Of a stretch of 11,716 nucleotides of DNA, positions 1-6,565 are shown piece after piece. The position numbers were made by a program, and so were the translations under genes. The stretch is taken from NCBI GenBank assembly GCA_020720565.1, contig DYOK01000074.1, positions 1-11,716 on the forward strand. The letters run 5' to 3'. The stretch comes from Acetofilamentum sp. (GTDB taxonomy: Bacteria; Bacteroidota; Bacteroidia; Bacteroidales; JAFGXI01). Every line of letters begins with the position of its first letter. Positions within the stretch are counted from its first letter, which is position 1. The notes under the pieces are model-generated. The model saw only the letters and a list, made by a program, of their open reading frames with translations. It searched no databases and was not told where the DNA came from.

Positions 1-40
1 ATTCATAATTCAGCATTCATTGTAGATTCTAAAAAACTAT

Positions 41-56
41 TGGCACATTACTTGAA
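41..56 (+). promoter_or_regulatory. Possible sigma-54-like promoter upstream of lon
   Basis: The sequence TGGCAC (41-46), five bases, then TTGA (52-55) matches the sigma-54 consensus TGGCAC-N5-TTGC in both composition and spacing, except that the -12 GC is GA. Transcription would start near base 67, leaving a leader of about 95 bases before the lon ATG. No TAnnTTTG housekeeping-type box was found between 1 and 162. The -12 dinucleotide is normally very conserved, so the mismatch weakens the case. The match is seen in the sequence; its activity is inference. Confidence 0.25.
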
Positions 57-60
57 AAAG

Positions 61-122
61 TAAACGACACACTTCAATTTGATTTAATATCTGACAGTTT
101 GTCAATTATCCGATGTCGTTTA
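61..122 (+). promoter_or_regulatory. Structured lon leader: 9-bp inverted repeat with nested hairpin
   Basis: TAAACGACA (61-69) and TGTCGTTTA (114-122) are perfect 9-base inverted complements. Inside them lies a small hairpin, GACA-GTT-TGTC (93-103). An alternative pairing, ACACTT (69-74) with AAGTGT (122-127), overlaps the outer stem and would exclude it. The element ends about 40 bases before the lon start codon. It could be a protein-binding palindrome or a leader RNA fold, possibly temperature-sensitive given that lon is a stress gene in many bacteria; that role is inference. Confidence 0.35.
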
Positions 123-162
123 AGTGTAATATATTTCTATTAATATCCAGAAAATCAATTAT

Positions 163-2616
163 ATGTATAATCAAAATAAGAAAAATTTTAAAATAGTATT
201 AGGTGGTAATCACGACGAAGAGACTGAATTCCTGCCACTTATAAGTGCTAACGAAGATTTTTCTGACGAATTGAATAATCTGCCCGATTTACTGCCAATA
301 TTACCGCTCCGAAATACCGTAATGTTTCCTTGGATTATTTTTCCGATTTCCGTTGGTCGACAATCTTCGCTAAAGTTGATAAAAGAAGCATATGCCAATA
401 AAACTTTGATTGGAGCTGTTGCTCAGCGTAATCCCGAAGACGAACACGCAAATATCGATAATTTATATACTGTAGGAACACTTACCGAAGTGGTTAAAGT
501 ACTCGAAATGCCCGATGGAACAACTTCGGCTATTTTGCAGGGGAAACGCCGATTCAAAATGACTTCGATGGTCGAAACAGAACCCTTTTTAAAAGCTCAA
601 TATCAGATTCTTAACGATGTAAAACCCATCGAGAAAGATTCGGAATATAAAGCACTTGTAGGTAGTTTGAAAGACTTATCGCTTAAAATTATCAAATTAT
701 CGATCAATATCCCCGAAGAGGCATCTTTTGCCATACGTAATATCGAAAATGTCAATTTTCTGGTCAATTTTATCAGCTCAAATGCCGATGTCGAAAGTGC
801 GGTGAAGCAAGAACTGCTCGAGATTGACGACATGCGAAAGCGTGCCGAACGCTTACTGAGTTTGTTGGTCCGACAGGTTCAGGAATTGGAACTAAAAAAC
901 GACATACAGAATAAGGTTCGTGTCGATATCGATAAACAACAACGGGAGTATTTTCTGAATCAACAAATGAAAACCATCCAAAACGAGTTGGGATATGGTT
1001 CGAACGACCGTGATGTGGAAGAGTTGCGAAATCTTGCAACTCAAAAGAAATGGAACGAATCGGTAGGCACGCATTTCGAGAAAGAGCTTGCCAAACTCGC
1101 CAGAATGAACCCTCAAATTGGCGAATATTCGATTCAACTTCAGTATTTAAAAACACTGCTCGACTTGCCGTGGGGTACGCTAACTAAAGATATTCACGAT
1201 TTAAAGCGGGCTCAAAAAATACTTGACCGCGACCATTTTGGCTTAGACGATGTTAAAAGTCGAATTCTGGAATACTTGGCTGTGTTAAAGTTAAAACAAA
1301 ACCTTAAAACGCCAATCATATGCTTATACGGACCTCCTGGAGTGGGAAAAACCTCGCTTGGAAAATCCATTGCAGAATCGTTGGGACGCCAATATATGCG
1401 CATGTCGTTGGGAGGCGTTCACGACGAAAGCGAGATACGAGGACACCGTAGAACATACATTGGTGCAATGCCAGGTCGAATTATCGAAAACTTAAAAAAA
1501 TCAAAAGCCGACAATCCCGTTTTTGTGCTCGACGAAATCGATAAAATAGGACACAGTGCCCATGGCGATCCGGCATCTGCTTTGCTCGAGGTACTCGATC
1601 CTGAGCAAAACCATGCGTTTCACGACAATTATATCGATTTGGATTATGACTTGTCCAAAGTGCTTTTTATTGCAACAGCCAATAATATCTCGGCTATTCA
1701 CCCTGCTTTACGCGACAGAATGGAGCTTATCGAAGTGAGTGGCTACCTTGTCGAAGAAAAAATGGAAATTGCCAAGGCACATCTTTGGCCTAAACAATTG
1801 AACGAACATGGTATCGACAAATCGAAAATTCAGATGAAATCTAAAGTGCTTAAATCGATCATTCAAGACTACACACGCGAAAGTGGAGTTAGGAATTTGG
1901 ATCAAACTTTAGCCAAAATCTGTAGAAACTTGGCCCGTAAAATTGTGATGGACGAAAATTTTGATACCCCTTTGACCGAAACCGAAGTTTTGGCAATATT
2001 GGGAAAACCTCGATACAACAGTGAGAAATACGAAGGGAACGAGTACGCAGGAGTGGTTACAGGCTTGGCATGGACAGCCGTTGGAGGCACTATATTAAAA
2101 GTAGAATCGTCCATTAGCCAAGGTACAGGTAAAGTTAGTTTTACGGGTAATTTGGGTGAGGTAATGAAAGAGTCGGTTTCTGTGGCTATGAATTACATCA
2201 AAGCCAATGCCGATAAGCTAAACATTAAAGTAGAATCGTTTACCAAATGGGATTTACATGTGCACTTCCCCGAAGGTGCCACTCCAAAAGATGGGCCATC
2301 GGCTGGCATCACATTGGTAACGGCTTTGGTTTCTGCTTTGACCCAACGAAAGGTTAAATCGCATTTGGCTATGACCGGCGAAATTACACTCAGAGGTAAG
2401 GTTTTGCCGGTGGGTGGCATCAAAGAGAAAATTCTTGCAGCCAAACGAGCTGGAATAAAGGACATTATCCTTTCTGTAGAAAATCAAAAAGATATTGATG
2501 AGATTAAAGCTCAATATATTCAGGGGCTTACATTCCACTACGTCGACGAAATTTTGGATGTGCTAAAAGTAGCTTTGCTCGACCAAAAGGTTAAGGGTGC
2601 GAAAGCGATAGACTAA
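163..2616 (+). CDS. lon: ATP-dependent protease La (LonA)
   Basis: Lon degrades misfolded and selected regulatory proteins in the cytoplasm, coupling ATP hydrolysis to unfolding and proteolysis in a homohexameric ring. The 817-residue product has the complete LonA layout: an N-terminal substrate-binding domain (about 43-245), a coiled-coil linker (about 245-340), an AAA+ module with Walker A GPPGVGKT (390-397) and Walker B VFVLDEID (453-460), a C-terminal AAA+ lid, and a Ser-Lys protease domain (about 620-805). The catalytic dyad is Ser713 in the PKDGPSAG motif and Lys756 in GGIKEK, 43 residues apart as in E. coli Lon. Length is typical for the phylum, where a short acidic N-terminal extension is common. 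The first in-frame ATG is used. The gene stands alone, with a structured leader upstream and a strong hairpin terminator downstream. No key residue is missing. Confidence 0.98.
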   Translation: MYNQNKKNFKIVLGGNHDEETEFLPLISANEDFSDELNNLPDLLPILPLRNTVMFPWIIFPISVGRQSSLKLIKEAYANKTLIGAVAQRNPEDEHANIDNLYTVGTLTEVVKVLEMPDGTTSAILQGKRRFKMTSMVETEPFLKAQYQILNDVKPIEKDSEYKALVGSLKDLSLKIIKLSINIPEEASFAIRNIENVNFLVNFISSNADVESAVKQELLEIDDMRKRAERLLSLLVRQVQELELKNDIQNKVRVDIDKQQREYFLNQQMKTIQNELGYGSNDRDVEELRNLATQKKWNESVGTHFEKELAKLARMNPQIGEYSIQLQYLKTLLDLPWGTLTKDIHDLKRAQKILDRDHFGLDDVKSRILEYLAVLKLKQNLKTPIICLYGPPGVGKTSLGKSIAESLGRQYMRMSLGGVHDESEIRGHRRTYIGAMPGRIIENLKKSKADNPVFVLDEIDKIGHSAHGDPASALLEVLDPEQNHAFHDNYIDLDYDLSKVLFIATANNISAIHPALRDRMELIEVSGYLVEEKMEIAKAHLWPKQLNEHGIDKSKIQMKSKVLKSIIQDYTRESGVRNLDQTLAKICRNLARKIVMDENFDTPLTETEVLAILGKPRYNSEKYEGNEYAGVVTGLAWTAVGGTILKVESSISQGTGKVSFTGNLGEVMKESVSVAMNYIKANADKLNIKVESFTKWDLHVHFPEGATPKDGPSAGITLVTALVSALTQRKVKSHLAMTGEITLRGKVLPVGGIKEKILAAKRAGIKDIILSVENQKDIDEIKAQYIQGLTFHYVDEILDVLKVALLDQKVKGAKAID

Positions 2617-2650
2617 CGAGATTGCTCTAAAATGTTTGTTTTATAAATTT

Positions 2651-2735
2651 ACACCTTGAAGGTTTTGTTAATTAACTGTATATATGTTGTTGATAATCAA
2701 AATATTTTGGTTAATTAAACCTTCAAGGTGTTTTT
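2651..2735 (+). terminator. Rho-independent terminator of lon, long stem
   Basis: A perfect 15-bp stem forms between 2651-2665 and 2717-2731 (ACACCTTGAAGGTTT and its complement), followed by a T run at 2731-2735. It begins 35 bases after the lon stop. The loop is unusually long (51 bases) and contains the self-complementary GTTAATTAAC (2667-2676), whose TTAATTAAC can also pair with GTTAATTAA (2710-2718), overlapping the outer stem by two bases. The flanks do not give an equally clear T tract in the reverse direction, so termination of the plus strand is the main expectation. Confidence 0.8.
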
Positions 2736-2787
2736 ATACCGAACTCACTAATATTTTCTGAATCAAAATCAAAAACAGTTCGATTTA

Positions 2788-2812
2788 GCGATTTTCAGAA
2801 TACAAAAATCGC
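2788..2812 (+). promoter_or_regulatory. 8-bp inverted repeat before the 59-codon gene
   Basis: GCGATTTT (2788-2795) and AAAATCGC (2805-2812) are perfect inverted complements separated by nine bases, ending 19 bases before the ATG at 2832. With no clear promoter box visible here, this could be an operator or a leader hairpin. Only the repeat itself is seen. Confidence 0.25.
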
Positions 2813-2831
2813 CGATAAAACATCAAACGAT

Positions 2832-3011
2832 ATGAAAAAAGAAGAAATTGAATTTGTGTTGAATCTTTTTGCTACCGATGTAATATCGGAAATTGAACAG
2901 GCCATGCGACATGCCGATTGCAACCAATGTGCTAAAGGATATTTCGATAGTGGAATGATTGTAAAAAAACGCTTGGAGATTTTCTTAAAAAAGATCGAAG
3001 AAAAAAAATAA
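2832..3011 (+). CDS. Small uncharacterised protein with a CxxC pair (59 aa)
   Basis: An ATG-started frame encodes 59 residues beginning MKKEEIEFVLNLF and ending KKIEEKK before a TAA stop. I do not recognise a family. The composition looks like a real small soluble protein: an acidic amphipathic N-terminal helix (about 3-27), a cysteine pair C30-N-Q-C33 in the middle, then a second basic helix (about 42-59). There is no signal peptide or membrane segment. The CxxC pair could bind a metal or be redox-active, but a single pair would need a dimer or partner for tetrahedral zinc binding. The gene follows the lon terminator by about 100 bases, so it should have its own promoter. It converges on the minus-strand membrane protein gene. 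An antisense frame over the same bases gives a less plausible protein. Confidence 0.6.
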   Translation: MKKEEIEFVLNLFATDVISEIEQAMRHADCNQCAKGYFDSGMIVKKRLEIFLKKIEEKK

Positions 3012-3035
3012 GGTCTTCGAGCTATTTCGCGGGAC

Positions 3036-3083
3036 ATAACTTGCAATTAATCTGGCTACAAATAAGTTATTCCGGCTTTTTTT
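3036..3083 (+). terminator. Possible terminator after the 59-codon gene
   Basis: ATAACTT (3036-3042) pairs perfectly with AAGTTAT (3064-3070), and a run of seven T follows at 3077-3083. The loop is 21 bases and the stem only 7 bp with little GC, so efficiency is uncertain. The T run lies inside the last codons of the convergent minus-strand gene, so the two transcription units would overlap at their 3' ends. Confidence 0.35.
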
Positions 3084-3261
3084 GTTCCGATTTAATAATA
3101 AGCGCTGATAAAATGCTTAAAGCCAATCCAATGCCGATATTTTGTTTGTTCAGATTTGAATGCGTCAAATAATCGATAGCCGATTTAATCATGAGCCATA
3201 AACCCGCTAAACCAATCAAATAAGCCATAGACGTTCTAAAATTAAATTTAATTTTTGGCAT
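3067..3261 (-). CDS. Small two-helix membrane protein (64 aa)
   Basis: The product starts MPKIKFNFRTS at the ATG at 3261; a TTG two codons earlier is possible but less likely. It has two hydrophobic segments, roughly AYLIGLAGLWLMIKSAIDYL (13-32) and IGIGLALSILSALII (43-57), separated by a short polar loop (THSNLNKQN), with basic residues at the N-terminus and a basic C-terminal tail (KSEQKKPE). This pattern predicts a small inner-membrane hairpin protein. I recognise no family. It begins 74 bases after the stop of the anti-sigma-like gene on the same strand and could be the last gene of that operon or an independent unit. Its 3' end faces the 59-codon gene. Confidence 0.6.
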   Translation of the reverse strand: MPKIKFNFRTSMAYLIGLAGLWLMIKSAIDYLTHSNLNKQNIGIGLALSILSALIIKSEQKKPE

Positions 3262-3335
3262 CTTCAATAGACAATTATAGGGTTAAATTTTGCTGAAAAA
3301 AGTTCAGATATCAAAATAAATCAAAAGCGAAAATC

Positions 3336-4322
3336 TTATTTGGGCGGTTGCGATCCCAAAATTTGTTTCTGGAAAACAGAAGGATCGACAGAGGTGGCAA
3401 GGTTCAACGGACTAGTTGCTGGTTTTAAACTGTAGTCGTTAATCACTGGTTTTGTTTCGTCCGACGATTCATCTTCATCTTGAAATGCCATGCCTTTTTC
3501 TTGAAGCATATTTTGCAACTGTGCAGGGCTAATATATATCAATTTACCTTTGTACGATTGATTTATATTGCTTTTTTCGGTGTTGGGTTGTGCTAAAATT
3601 TGCTCCCAAGAACTGTGATTTGTACTGCTGTTATAATCTTTTGATGCTTTCGATTTGGGGTTTCTCAATTTCGATTTAGTTTCTGAATTGGTTTCGTTCG
3701 CAGATAGCTGAATCGTATTTTTTGGAGCATTTGGCTCAGTGCCCACTTTTGGATAATCTAAAAATTGGCCGTCGGCTATTACTTCTTCGGTTTGGTTTTG
3801 AGGCGAGTTAGGTAATGGTTGTTGGTTAAAATAGTAAATTGCACCTAAAACAATAAACACCGAAGCTGCATACGATAAGTAGTTAGGCCACAAGACTCGA
3901 GCCGATTTTTTAAGTGTGTGCTTGTTGGGGAATTGGATTTGTTTATCGGCTTTGATTTTTGTAAAAGCGTATTGTTCAAACGTAATTTGAAGCTCAGGTT
4001 CGGTGTCGATAAGCTCCAATAAAGCATGTTCTTCGGTCCCGTTGAGTTGGCCTTCGTAGAAAGCAATGCACAATTCTTCAAAATTTGAATCTTGCTCGAT
4101 AATAGGTAGGCGTTTTAAAGAATCTTTTAAAAATGTCGAATTATTTTCGGCGAGATCTGAATTTGCAGTTTGTTTCGAAAAATCTGAAAGTGTTTTTAAC
4201 TCGGCTTCAAGCTCGGGATTTTGGTCAAGAAATTCAATTAAATCGGCAATTTCCCGATCGGTTAAATGTCCCTCGAGATAATCGATAAATACCAGTTCGT
4301 ATGTGTCTTTGTTAATTCTCAT
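3336..4322 (-). CDS. Putative membrane anti-sigma factor, partner of the upstream ECF sigma gene
   Basis: The 328-residue product lies 26 bases downstream of an ECF sigma gene on the same strand, the standard position for an anti-sigma factor. The N-terminal cytoplasmic part contains two similar segments: FIDYLEGHLTDREIADLIEF with LDQNPELEAEL (about 12-42), and CIAFYEGQLNGTEEHALLEL with IDTEPELQITF (about 85-115). Both follow the pattern (F/Y)-x-EG-x-L ... L-x-x-(F/I)-(L/I)-D-x-x-PEL, which suggests a tandem duplication. One transmembrane helix follows (about 147-164, NYLSYAASVFIVLGAIYY). The rest is a polar, Ser/Asn/Lys-rich, probably disordered region with a C-terminal part rich in Asp/Glu (281-290). 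There is no HxxxCxxC zinc motif of the classical ZAS type. By analogy it would hold the sigma factor at the membrane and release it on an envelope signal; that role is inferred from context and topology. Confidence 0.7.
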   Translation of the reverse strand: MRINKDTYELVFIDYLEGHLTDREIADLIEFLDQNPELEAELKTLSDFSKQTANSDLAENNSTFLKDSLKRLPIIEQDSNFEELCIAFYEGQLNGTEEHALLELIDTEPELQITFEQYAFTKIKADKQIQFPNKHTLKKSARVLWPNYLSYAASVFIVLGAIYYFNQQPLPNSPQNQTEEVIADGQFLDYPKVGTEPNAPKNTIQLSANETNSETKSKLRNPKSKASKDYNSSTNHSSWEQILAQPNTEKSNINQSYKGKLIYISPAQLQNMLQEKGMAFQDEDESSDETKPVINDYSLKPATSPLNLATSVDPSVFQKQILGSQPPK

Positions 4323-4348
4323 TGTGCTTTCCTCTGTCGTGTTTAGTG

Positions 4349-4834
4349 CTATAAGATGGTTTCGATAGTGCCGATGTAGTCTTTTAAAAATTTTCTAGCT
4401 CTAAATATATATACTTTAACTTGCGATTCGTTTAATTCCGTAATGTCCGATATTTCTTTGTAACTGTATCCTTCGTAATCGCGAAGAATAATAAGCGACT
4501 TTTGAATTTTTGGCAGTAAATCGATGGCTTTGTTCAAAACTTCGTCCAAATCGCTATATTGCCGTTCTGTGGAATGTCGGTACGACATGTGGTCTTCTAA
4601 TGGGGTCTGTTTTTTGTCTTTTCGAATATAATCGATCATGGTGTGATAGGCCGTGGTGAAAATGTAAGACTTTACCTTTTCGTAGTTAACCGTTTCTGCT
4701 TTTACCCACAACTTTTCAAAAGTGTCTTGAATAATATCTTTGGCTTTTTCAGGGTCTTTAATATTTTTCAAAACAAATCGATACACCGAGTCGGCATACA
4801 CATCTACACTTATATTGTATTCTTTTGCGGTCAT
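4349..4834 (-). CDS. RNA polymerase sigma-70 factor, ECF subfamily
   Basis: The 161-residue protein has the two-domain ECF layout. Region 2 (about 10-73) includes DPEKAKDIIQDTFEKLWVKA, the core-binding and -10-recognition helices, and the helix ending in YIRKDKK. Region 4 (about 103-152) includes LPKIQKSLIILRDYEGYSYK, then EISDITELNESQVKVYIFRA, the helix-turn-helix that reads the -35 element. There is no C-terminal extension. It directs RNA polymerase to a small regulon; targets are unknown. The following gene, 26 bases downstream, encodes the probable anti-sigma partner. The ATG at 4834 sits directly after a small hairpin, and two TTAAGTAC repeats lie upstream. ECF factors commonly activate their own operon, so these repeats are candidate control elements. 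Confidence 0.93.
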   Translation of the reverse strand: MTAKEYNISVDVYADSVYRFVLKNIKDPEKAKDIIQDTFEKLWVKAETVNYEKVKSYIFTTAYHTMIDYIRKDKKQTPLEDHMSYRHSTERQYSDLDEVLNKAIDLLPKIQKSLIILRDYEGYSYKEISDITELNESQVKVYIFRARKFLKDYIGTIETIL

Positions 4835-4837
4835 TAA

Positions 4838-4848
4838 GGTCTTCGACC
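4838..4848 (-). promoter_or_regulatory. Hairpin directly before the sigma factor start codon
   Basis: On the minus strand GGTC-GAA-GACC is followed by TTA and then the ATG. The stem is only 4 bp but sits where a ribosome binding site would be, so it could affect translation start. An extended version of this sequence, AAGGTC-TTC-GACCTT, occurs on the minus strand at 7272-7286 as a probable terminator. Confidence 0.25.
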
Positions 4849-4876
4849 CGATTAATAATTTATAATTAATGGTTTA

Positions 4877-4924
4877 TTAAGTACTTGGGGCATTATAAAA
4901 CCAACATTGTATTATTTTAAGTAC
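4877..4924 (-). repeat. Two TTAAGTAC direct repeats 40 bases apart, upstream of the sigma gene
   Basis: TTAAGTAC occurs at 4877-4884 and again at 4917-4924, exactly 40 bases apart, in the 150-base gap between the HD gene and the sigma gene. On the minus strand the shared core reads RGTACTTAAW. The sites lie about 43 and 83 bases before the sigma ATG. A spacing near four helical turns would put both on the same DNA face, as for paired operators. A third copy lies at 7199-7206. Binding is inference. Confidence 0.35.
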
Positions 4925-4984
4925 CTAATAAGTTCTTTCGACGTAAATACCTTTTGAATAGTTACAGTCGATTATCAATTGAAT

Positions 4985-5671
4985 TTAAGATTCTGGAAAT
5001 TCGAATTGCTTAGTCTCTTTTCCAAACCATTCGCTATAAAAATGAACAAGAAATTGCTTCATAAAATCTTCACGTTCTTTGGCTATTCTTCGAGCAGTTG
5101 GTGTATTCATCAAATCGTGCAAACGAAGTAGTTTTTCGTAAAAATGGTTGATAGTAGGCGATACGCTATTGATATACGAAGCTTTGCTGCTATGTTCAAT
5201 GGGTGGAATGTGGGGGTCGAAAAGAGGCCTGTTTTTAAAACCGCCATAATTAAATGTTCGTGCAATGCCAATCGCACCTAAAGCATCGAGCCTATCGGCA
5301 TCTTGGACAATATAAAATTCTTTAAATGTTTCTTTTTGCGACTGAATCCCACCTTTGAACGAAATGTGTTCGATAATGTATAAGATTTTCTCGGCATCAG
5401 ACTGTTCGAGTTCCAATTGTTCGAATAGTTTTTGGCTTATTTCTAAGCCGAGTTTTTCGTTACCATCGTGAAATTTGTAATCGGCCACATCGTGCAAAAG
5501 GCTGGCCATTTCGATAATAAACCTGTTGCCACCTTCATGTTCCATCAGTAGCAAAGCATTGCGCCTTACCCTAAGGCTATGCTGAAAATCGTGACCACCT
5601 TCGGCATTTTGTAGTTGTGTTTTGACAAAGTCAAAGGTTCGGTTAATTTGTTGTTGTTGAATTGTGTTCAT
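4985..5671 (-). CDS. HD-domain phosphohydrolase (YedJ/YpgQ-like)
   Basis: The 228-residue protein is a cytoplasmic metal-dependent phosphohydrolase of the HD superfamily. The metal-binding pattern is visible: H31 in GHDFQHSLRVRRNA, the H60-D61 pair in LLHDVADYKF, H102 in IIEHISFKGG, and a downstream Asp in VQDADRLDALGAIGIARTF (D124/D126), the sequence typical of the YedJ/YpgQ group. Length fits that group (about 210-230). Some members hydrolyse nucleoside triphosphates to monophosphate and pyrophosphate, but the substrate here cannot be read from sequence. Its ATG overlaps the stop of kdsB by 4 bases (ATGA), which implies translational coupling and a shared transcript. No terminator was seen between it and the next gene, although the 150-base gap suggests the sigma operon has its own promoter. 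Confidence 0.88.
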   Translation of the reverse strand: MNTIQQQQINRTFDFVKTQLQNAEGGHDFQHSLRVRRNALLLMEHEGGNRFIIEMASLLHDVADYKFHDGNEKLGLEISQKLFEQLELEQSDAEKILYIIEHISFKGGIQSQKETFKEFYIVQDADRLDALGAIGIARTFNYGGFKNRPLFDPHIPPIEHSSKASYINSVSPTINHFYEKLLRLHDLMNTPTARRIAKEREDFMKQFLVHFYSEWFGKETKQFEFPES

Positions 5672-6420
5672 AGCAGCACACCCATATCAATCGCTTTTTT
5701 TAAATCTTTTTTAGTATCGATGCCTATCGATTCGAACTCGGTTTCCTCAACTCTAATTTTGTAACCATTTTCGAGCCAACGCATTTGTTCAAGCGATTCG
5801 GCCATTTCGATGGGCGAAGGTTTTAGAGCTGCAATCTTTTTTAGAACTTCGGTTTTGTAGGCATACAAACCAATATGTTTGTAATATCGATGCGAATTCA
5901 CCCATTCGTTTTGTGGTTTACCACGGAAAAATGGAATGGGGGATCGGCTAAAAGCAAGTGCCTCTTTCTTTTTGTTAATCAGTACTTTAGGTTTGTTTTC
6001 GTTAAAAATATCTTCGGCATTGATTATCGGTTTAACTAAAGTAGCTATTTCGGTTTTCGATTGTTTAAAACAAGCTACTACAGACAATATTTGTTCGGGA
6101 TAAATAAATGGCTCGTCGCCCTGAATATTGACAACAATATCGAAAGCTTCTGTTTGTGAACTGTTGATGATGTCGATGGCTTCGGCCAAACGGTCTGTCC
6201 CCGAAGGGTGGTCTTTACGTGTCATTACGACTTGACCCCCAAAACGAATCACTTCTTTGAAAATTCTTTCGTCGTCGGTGGCCACAAAAACGTGTTCCAA
6301 AGCTTTTTTCGACTGGGTATATACCCGTTCTATCATCGTTTTACCAGCAATTTTAACCAATGGTTTGCCAGGGAATCGTGTCGAGGCGTATCTGGCCGGA
6401 ATAATACCTACTACTTTCAT
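5668..6420 (-). CDS. kdsB: 3-deoxy-manno-octulosonate cytidylyltransferase (CMP-KDO synthetase)
   Basis: KdsB activates KDO with CTP, giving CMP-KDO and pyrophosphate, the form used by KdtA to build the inner core of lipopolysaccharide. The 250-residue length is normal. Family motifs appear in order: the nucleotide-binding IPARYASTRFPGKPL (7-21), ATDDERI (47-53), the base- and sugar-contacting region HPSGTDRLAEA (71-81), QGDEPFI (100-106) with the metal-binding Asp, SRSPIPFFR (158-166), HIGLYAY (182-188), ESLEQMRWLENG (208-219) and GIDTKKDL (233-240). The presence of KdsB shows a Gram-negative envelope with KDO-containing LPS. It is the first gene of a two-gene unit with the HD phosphohydrolase. 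A possible promoter box lies at 6492-6499. Confidence 0.97.
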   Translation of the reverse strand: MKVVGIIPARYASTRFPGKPLVKIAGKTMIERVYTQSKKALEHVFVATDDERIFKEVIRFGGQVVMTRKDHPSGTDRLAEAIDIINSSQTEAFDIVVNIQGDEPFIYPEQILSVVACFKQSKTEIATLVKPIINAEDIFNENKPKVLINKKKEALAFSRSPIPFFRGKPQNEWVNSHRYYKHIGLYAYKTEVLKKIAALKPSPIEMAESLEQMRWLENGYKIRVEETEFESIGIDTKKDLKKAIDMGVLL

Positions 6421-6491
6421 GTGTCGATAATTTGTTTTGATGCACTCATTCAGGGTTTCTAGCCAAATGATTGATTGCTTTTATTATTCAA

Positions 6492-6499
6492 CAAAAATA
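6492..6499 (-). promoter_or_regulatory. Possible -7 box (TAnnTTTG) upstream of kdsB
   Basis: On the minus strand TATTTTTG matches the Bacteroidota -7 consensus TAnnTTTG exactly, and a start a few bases on would give a leader of about 65 bases. No good TTTG -33 partner was found about 19-21 bases upstream, so this rests on the -7 match only. Confidence 0.25.
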
Positions 6500-6565
6500 A
6501 GTAAGAACATGCCATAATTTGCTATAATTGACCAATATTTTAGATATTATAACCAGTGGATTGAC

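Noticed and set aside
773..1156. 127-codon minus-strand frame inside lon
   Set aside because: It lies fully antisense to an intact, highly conserved Lon coding region and its product has no recognisable features.
2795..3046. 83-codon minus-strand frame opposite the 59-codon gene
   Set aside because: The product looks like antisense translation (many Ser/Ile/Phe runs), while the plus-strand frame gives a well-balanced soluble protein with an ATG start.
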